Assembly: GCA_934630555.1 (NCBI GenBank)
Contig: CAKTXB010000127.1
Span: 1 to 5,970 of the forward strand
DNA length: 5,970 nucleotides
Reading direction: 5' to 3'
DNA from: an uncultured Oscillospiraceae bacterium
Lineage (GTDB): Bacteria; Bacillota; Clostridia; Oscillospirales; Oscillospiraceae
Part shown: positions 5,119 to 5,970 of the stretch, piece by piece
How positions within the stretch are numbered: position 1 is the first letter of the stretch
How the letters are laid out: every line of letters starts with the position of its first letter
Notes under the pieces: generated by a model
Database searches by the model: none
Told to the model about the DNA's origin: nothing
The model's input: the letters and a program-made list of their open reading frames with translations, nothing else
Translations under genes and position numbers: made by a program

Positions 5119-5433
5119 TTATGCAAGATAGAAGACCTCCTGCAGGTCGTCATAGTAGTGTCCTTCCTCGTGGTGCAAAAAGCAGGGCTTTGAAAATGTC
5201 CACCACTTCTGCATCACGGGGCTTTCATCCATCCGCGCCATATCCGCCGCAAAGTCCGTGCCCGTATACTCGTAGTATGTATACAGCGTGTTGCCGCGCA
5301 GCGAAATGGAGTAGTTATGGATGTTGCACGACGTGATCAGCGCCAGCAGCTCCGGCCACGGCGCGGCGTGCAGCCGGACATAGTCCTCCACTTTTTCCGG
5401 CTTCAGCTCCGAAAACTGAATGAACCGCTGCAT
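5119..5433 (-). CDS. rhaM: L-rhamnose mutarotase
   Basis: 104 residues, the same length as E. coli RhaM. The enzyme interconverts alpha- and beta-L-rhamnose so the isomerase receives its preferred anomer. Diagnostic segments are ELKPEKVEDYVRLHAAPWPE (9-28), which contains Tyr18 and the catalytic-acid candidate His22 at the same positions as in E. coli RhaM, HNYSISLRGN (39-48) with Tyr41, the paired Trp77-Trp78 in VMQKWWTF, and the C-terminal LQEVFYL. The fold is a small ferredoxin-like dimeric barrel (DUF718 family). ATG 5433 follows the preceding stop by three bases and has no clear ribosome binding site, so it is probably translated by coupling to the upstream gene. It ends the operon before the terminator at 5035-5088. 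Other rhamnose genes (rhaA, rhaB, rhaD) are not in the window, and related sugars such as fucose remain possible. Confidence 0.9.
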   Translation of the reverse strand: MQRFIQFSELKPEKVEDYVRLHAAPWPELLALITSCNIHNYSISLRGNTLYTYYEYTGTDFAADMARMDESPVMQKWWTFSKPCFLHHEEGHYYDDLQEVFYLA

Positions 5434-5436
5434 AGC

Positions 5437-5802
5437 TTACACCGCGCAGTAGCCCGTGGAGTAATAGCCAAGCTCATGTCTGCGGTCCAGACGGCCATAG
5501 CTGGCGCACACAGCAATATCCGAGTCCAGCTCTACGGAATACTGGCCAAACGGGATCTGATACTGCTCGTCGCAGATGGGCAGGTCCATGCGCGTGCAGA
5601 CAACACGCTCGGCCGGGATGGTCAGGTGCAGGCCCTTCACGGGGGGCTTGTCCTCAAAATACAGGTTCACCAGAATGTGCGCGTCCTGCGCGTTGCGGTT
5701 CGTGATCATCATGGCCTCGTGGCCGGGCAGCGTCATATCGTCGCCGTTGCCGGGCAGATCGCCGTCAATGAACATATAGTGCTTATATCCAAGTTCCGCC
5801 AT
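5437..5802 (-). CDS. Anabaena sensory rhodopsin transducer-like (ASRT family) small protein
   Basis: 121 residues, with no signal peptide or membrane segment. Family-like blocks are LPGHEAMMITNRNAQDAHI (25-43), VNLYFEDKPPV (45-55), LTIPAERVVCTRM (60-72) and the late SDIAVCASYGRLDRRHE (94-110). They match the ASRT pattern of HE..xxNxxxxxAHVxIxxYFEDxxPV, PAxRxxxxR, and SDxPxVxxxxRLDxR. The family is a beta-sandwich first known as the soluble partner of the Anabaena sensory rhodopsin. Many members occur in bacteria without rhodopsins, often near carbohydrate genes, and a sugar or small-molecule binding role has been proposed. ATG 5802 has AGGAGG seven bases upstream, overlapping the stop region of the preceding M24 gene; the stop is three bases before rhaM. 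Its position inside the rhamnose operon favours a sugar-related function over light sensing. Confidence 0.82.
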   Translation of the reverse strand: MAELGYKHYMFIDGDLPGNGDDMTLPGHEAMMITNRNAQDAHILVNLYFEDKPPVKGLHLTIPAERVVCTRMDLPICDEQYQIPFGQYSVELDSDIAVCASYGRLDRRHELGYYSTGYCAV

Positions 5803-5814
5803 GGTATGTCCTCC

Positions 5815-5970
5815 TTACAGATCCTTCGTGAAGCGTTCAAACATCTTCGGGCTCATGGGCTTGCTGCCGTTTTCGGTGATGATGAAGCCCGTTTCGATGC
5901 GGCCGCCGTACAGCTCCGGATGGCCGAAGAAGCTGACGTCCACCATCACGGTCATACCCGGCACCAGCTC
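5815..5970 (-). CDS. M24 family metallopeptidase (Xaa-Pro aminopeptidase/creatinase fold), C-terminal end
   Basis: Only the last 51 residues are present; the 5' end lies beyond the window. The frame reads ELVPGMTVMVDVSFFGHPEL, then YGGRIETGFIITENGSKPMS and ends in KMFERFTKDL before TAA (5815-5817). The PGMTV strand followed by GGRIETGFIITENG matches the C-terminal part of pita-bread-fold M24 proteins, where the Glu of the RIE motif is a metal ligand in active members. The full metal site cannot be checked here. The gap to the ASRT-like gene is 12 bases and contains its AGGAGG, so the genes share an operon. Peptidase homologues in sugar operons can have diverged functions, so the role is open. 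Confidence 0.75.
   Translation of the reverse strand, partial: ELVPGMTVMVDVSFFGHPELYGGRIETGFIITENGSKPMSPKMFERFTKDL

Overview
This window looks like a piece of chromosome from a GC-rich, low-oxygen Firmicute, most likely Oscillospiraceae (Gemmiger, Subdoligranulum or Faecalibacterium type). The reasons are strong AGGAGG ribosome binding sites, a sodium-pump decarboxylase beta subunit, a short clostridial-style FeoB, rhamnose-type sugar genes, and a long gene-free stretch packed with GC-rich hairpins. The taxon is an inference from sequence style; no marker gene fixes it.

Layout from left to right. Positions 1-327 (+): the end of a sodium-translocating decarboxylase operon, with the C-terminus of an OadB-like subunit followed by a 44-residue one-helix protein that resembles a minimal gamma subunit. 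A strong intrinsic terminator (337-375) closes it. Positions 374-2702 (-): the iron(II) uptake pair feoA-feoB with overlapping reading frames, followed by a possible 41-residue small protein whose stop codon lies in the tail of the convergent terminator. Positions 2703-3687: about 985 bases with no credible gene but much structure. It holds a 40-base-period duplication, a 15-bp-stem hairpin, an A+C-biased stretch, a run of long GC palindromes, and an array of alternating hairpins with a period close to 59 bases. Positions 3688-5000 (-): a two-gene unit with a short-chain dehydrogenase/reductase (SDR) upstream of a maltose O-acetyltransferase-type hexapeptide-repeat enzyme. Positions 5035-5970 (-): a tightly packed operon with the end of an M24 metallopeptidase, an Anabaena sensory-rhodopsin-transducer-like (ASRT) protein and L-rhamnose mutarotase (rhaM), closed by an intrinsic terminator.

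How the genes fit together. The M24-ASRT-rhaM cluster suggests deoxy-sugar catabolism, with RhaM supplying the anomer its pathway needs. The SDR and acetyltransferase follow on the same strand but after the terminator, and only about 34 bases separate that terminator from the SDR start. They may therefore depend on read-through or on a promoter I could not recognise. FeoA/FeoB import Fe2+. The decarboxylase genes at the left edge couple decarboxylation of a carboxylic acid to Na+ export.

The most unusual parts are the structured intergenic region, especially the 59-base-period array whose variable hairpin changes sequence while largely keeping its pairing, and the SDR, in which the usual catalytic-tetrad Asn is Ile. 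I see no phage, CRISPR, defence or transposase genes, no tRNA or rRNA genes, and no clear new multi-gene system.
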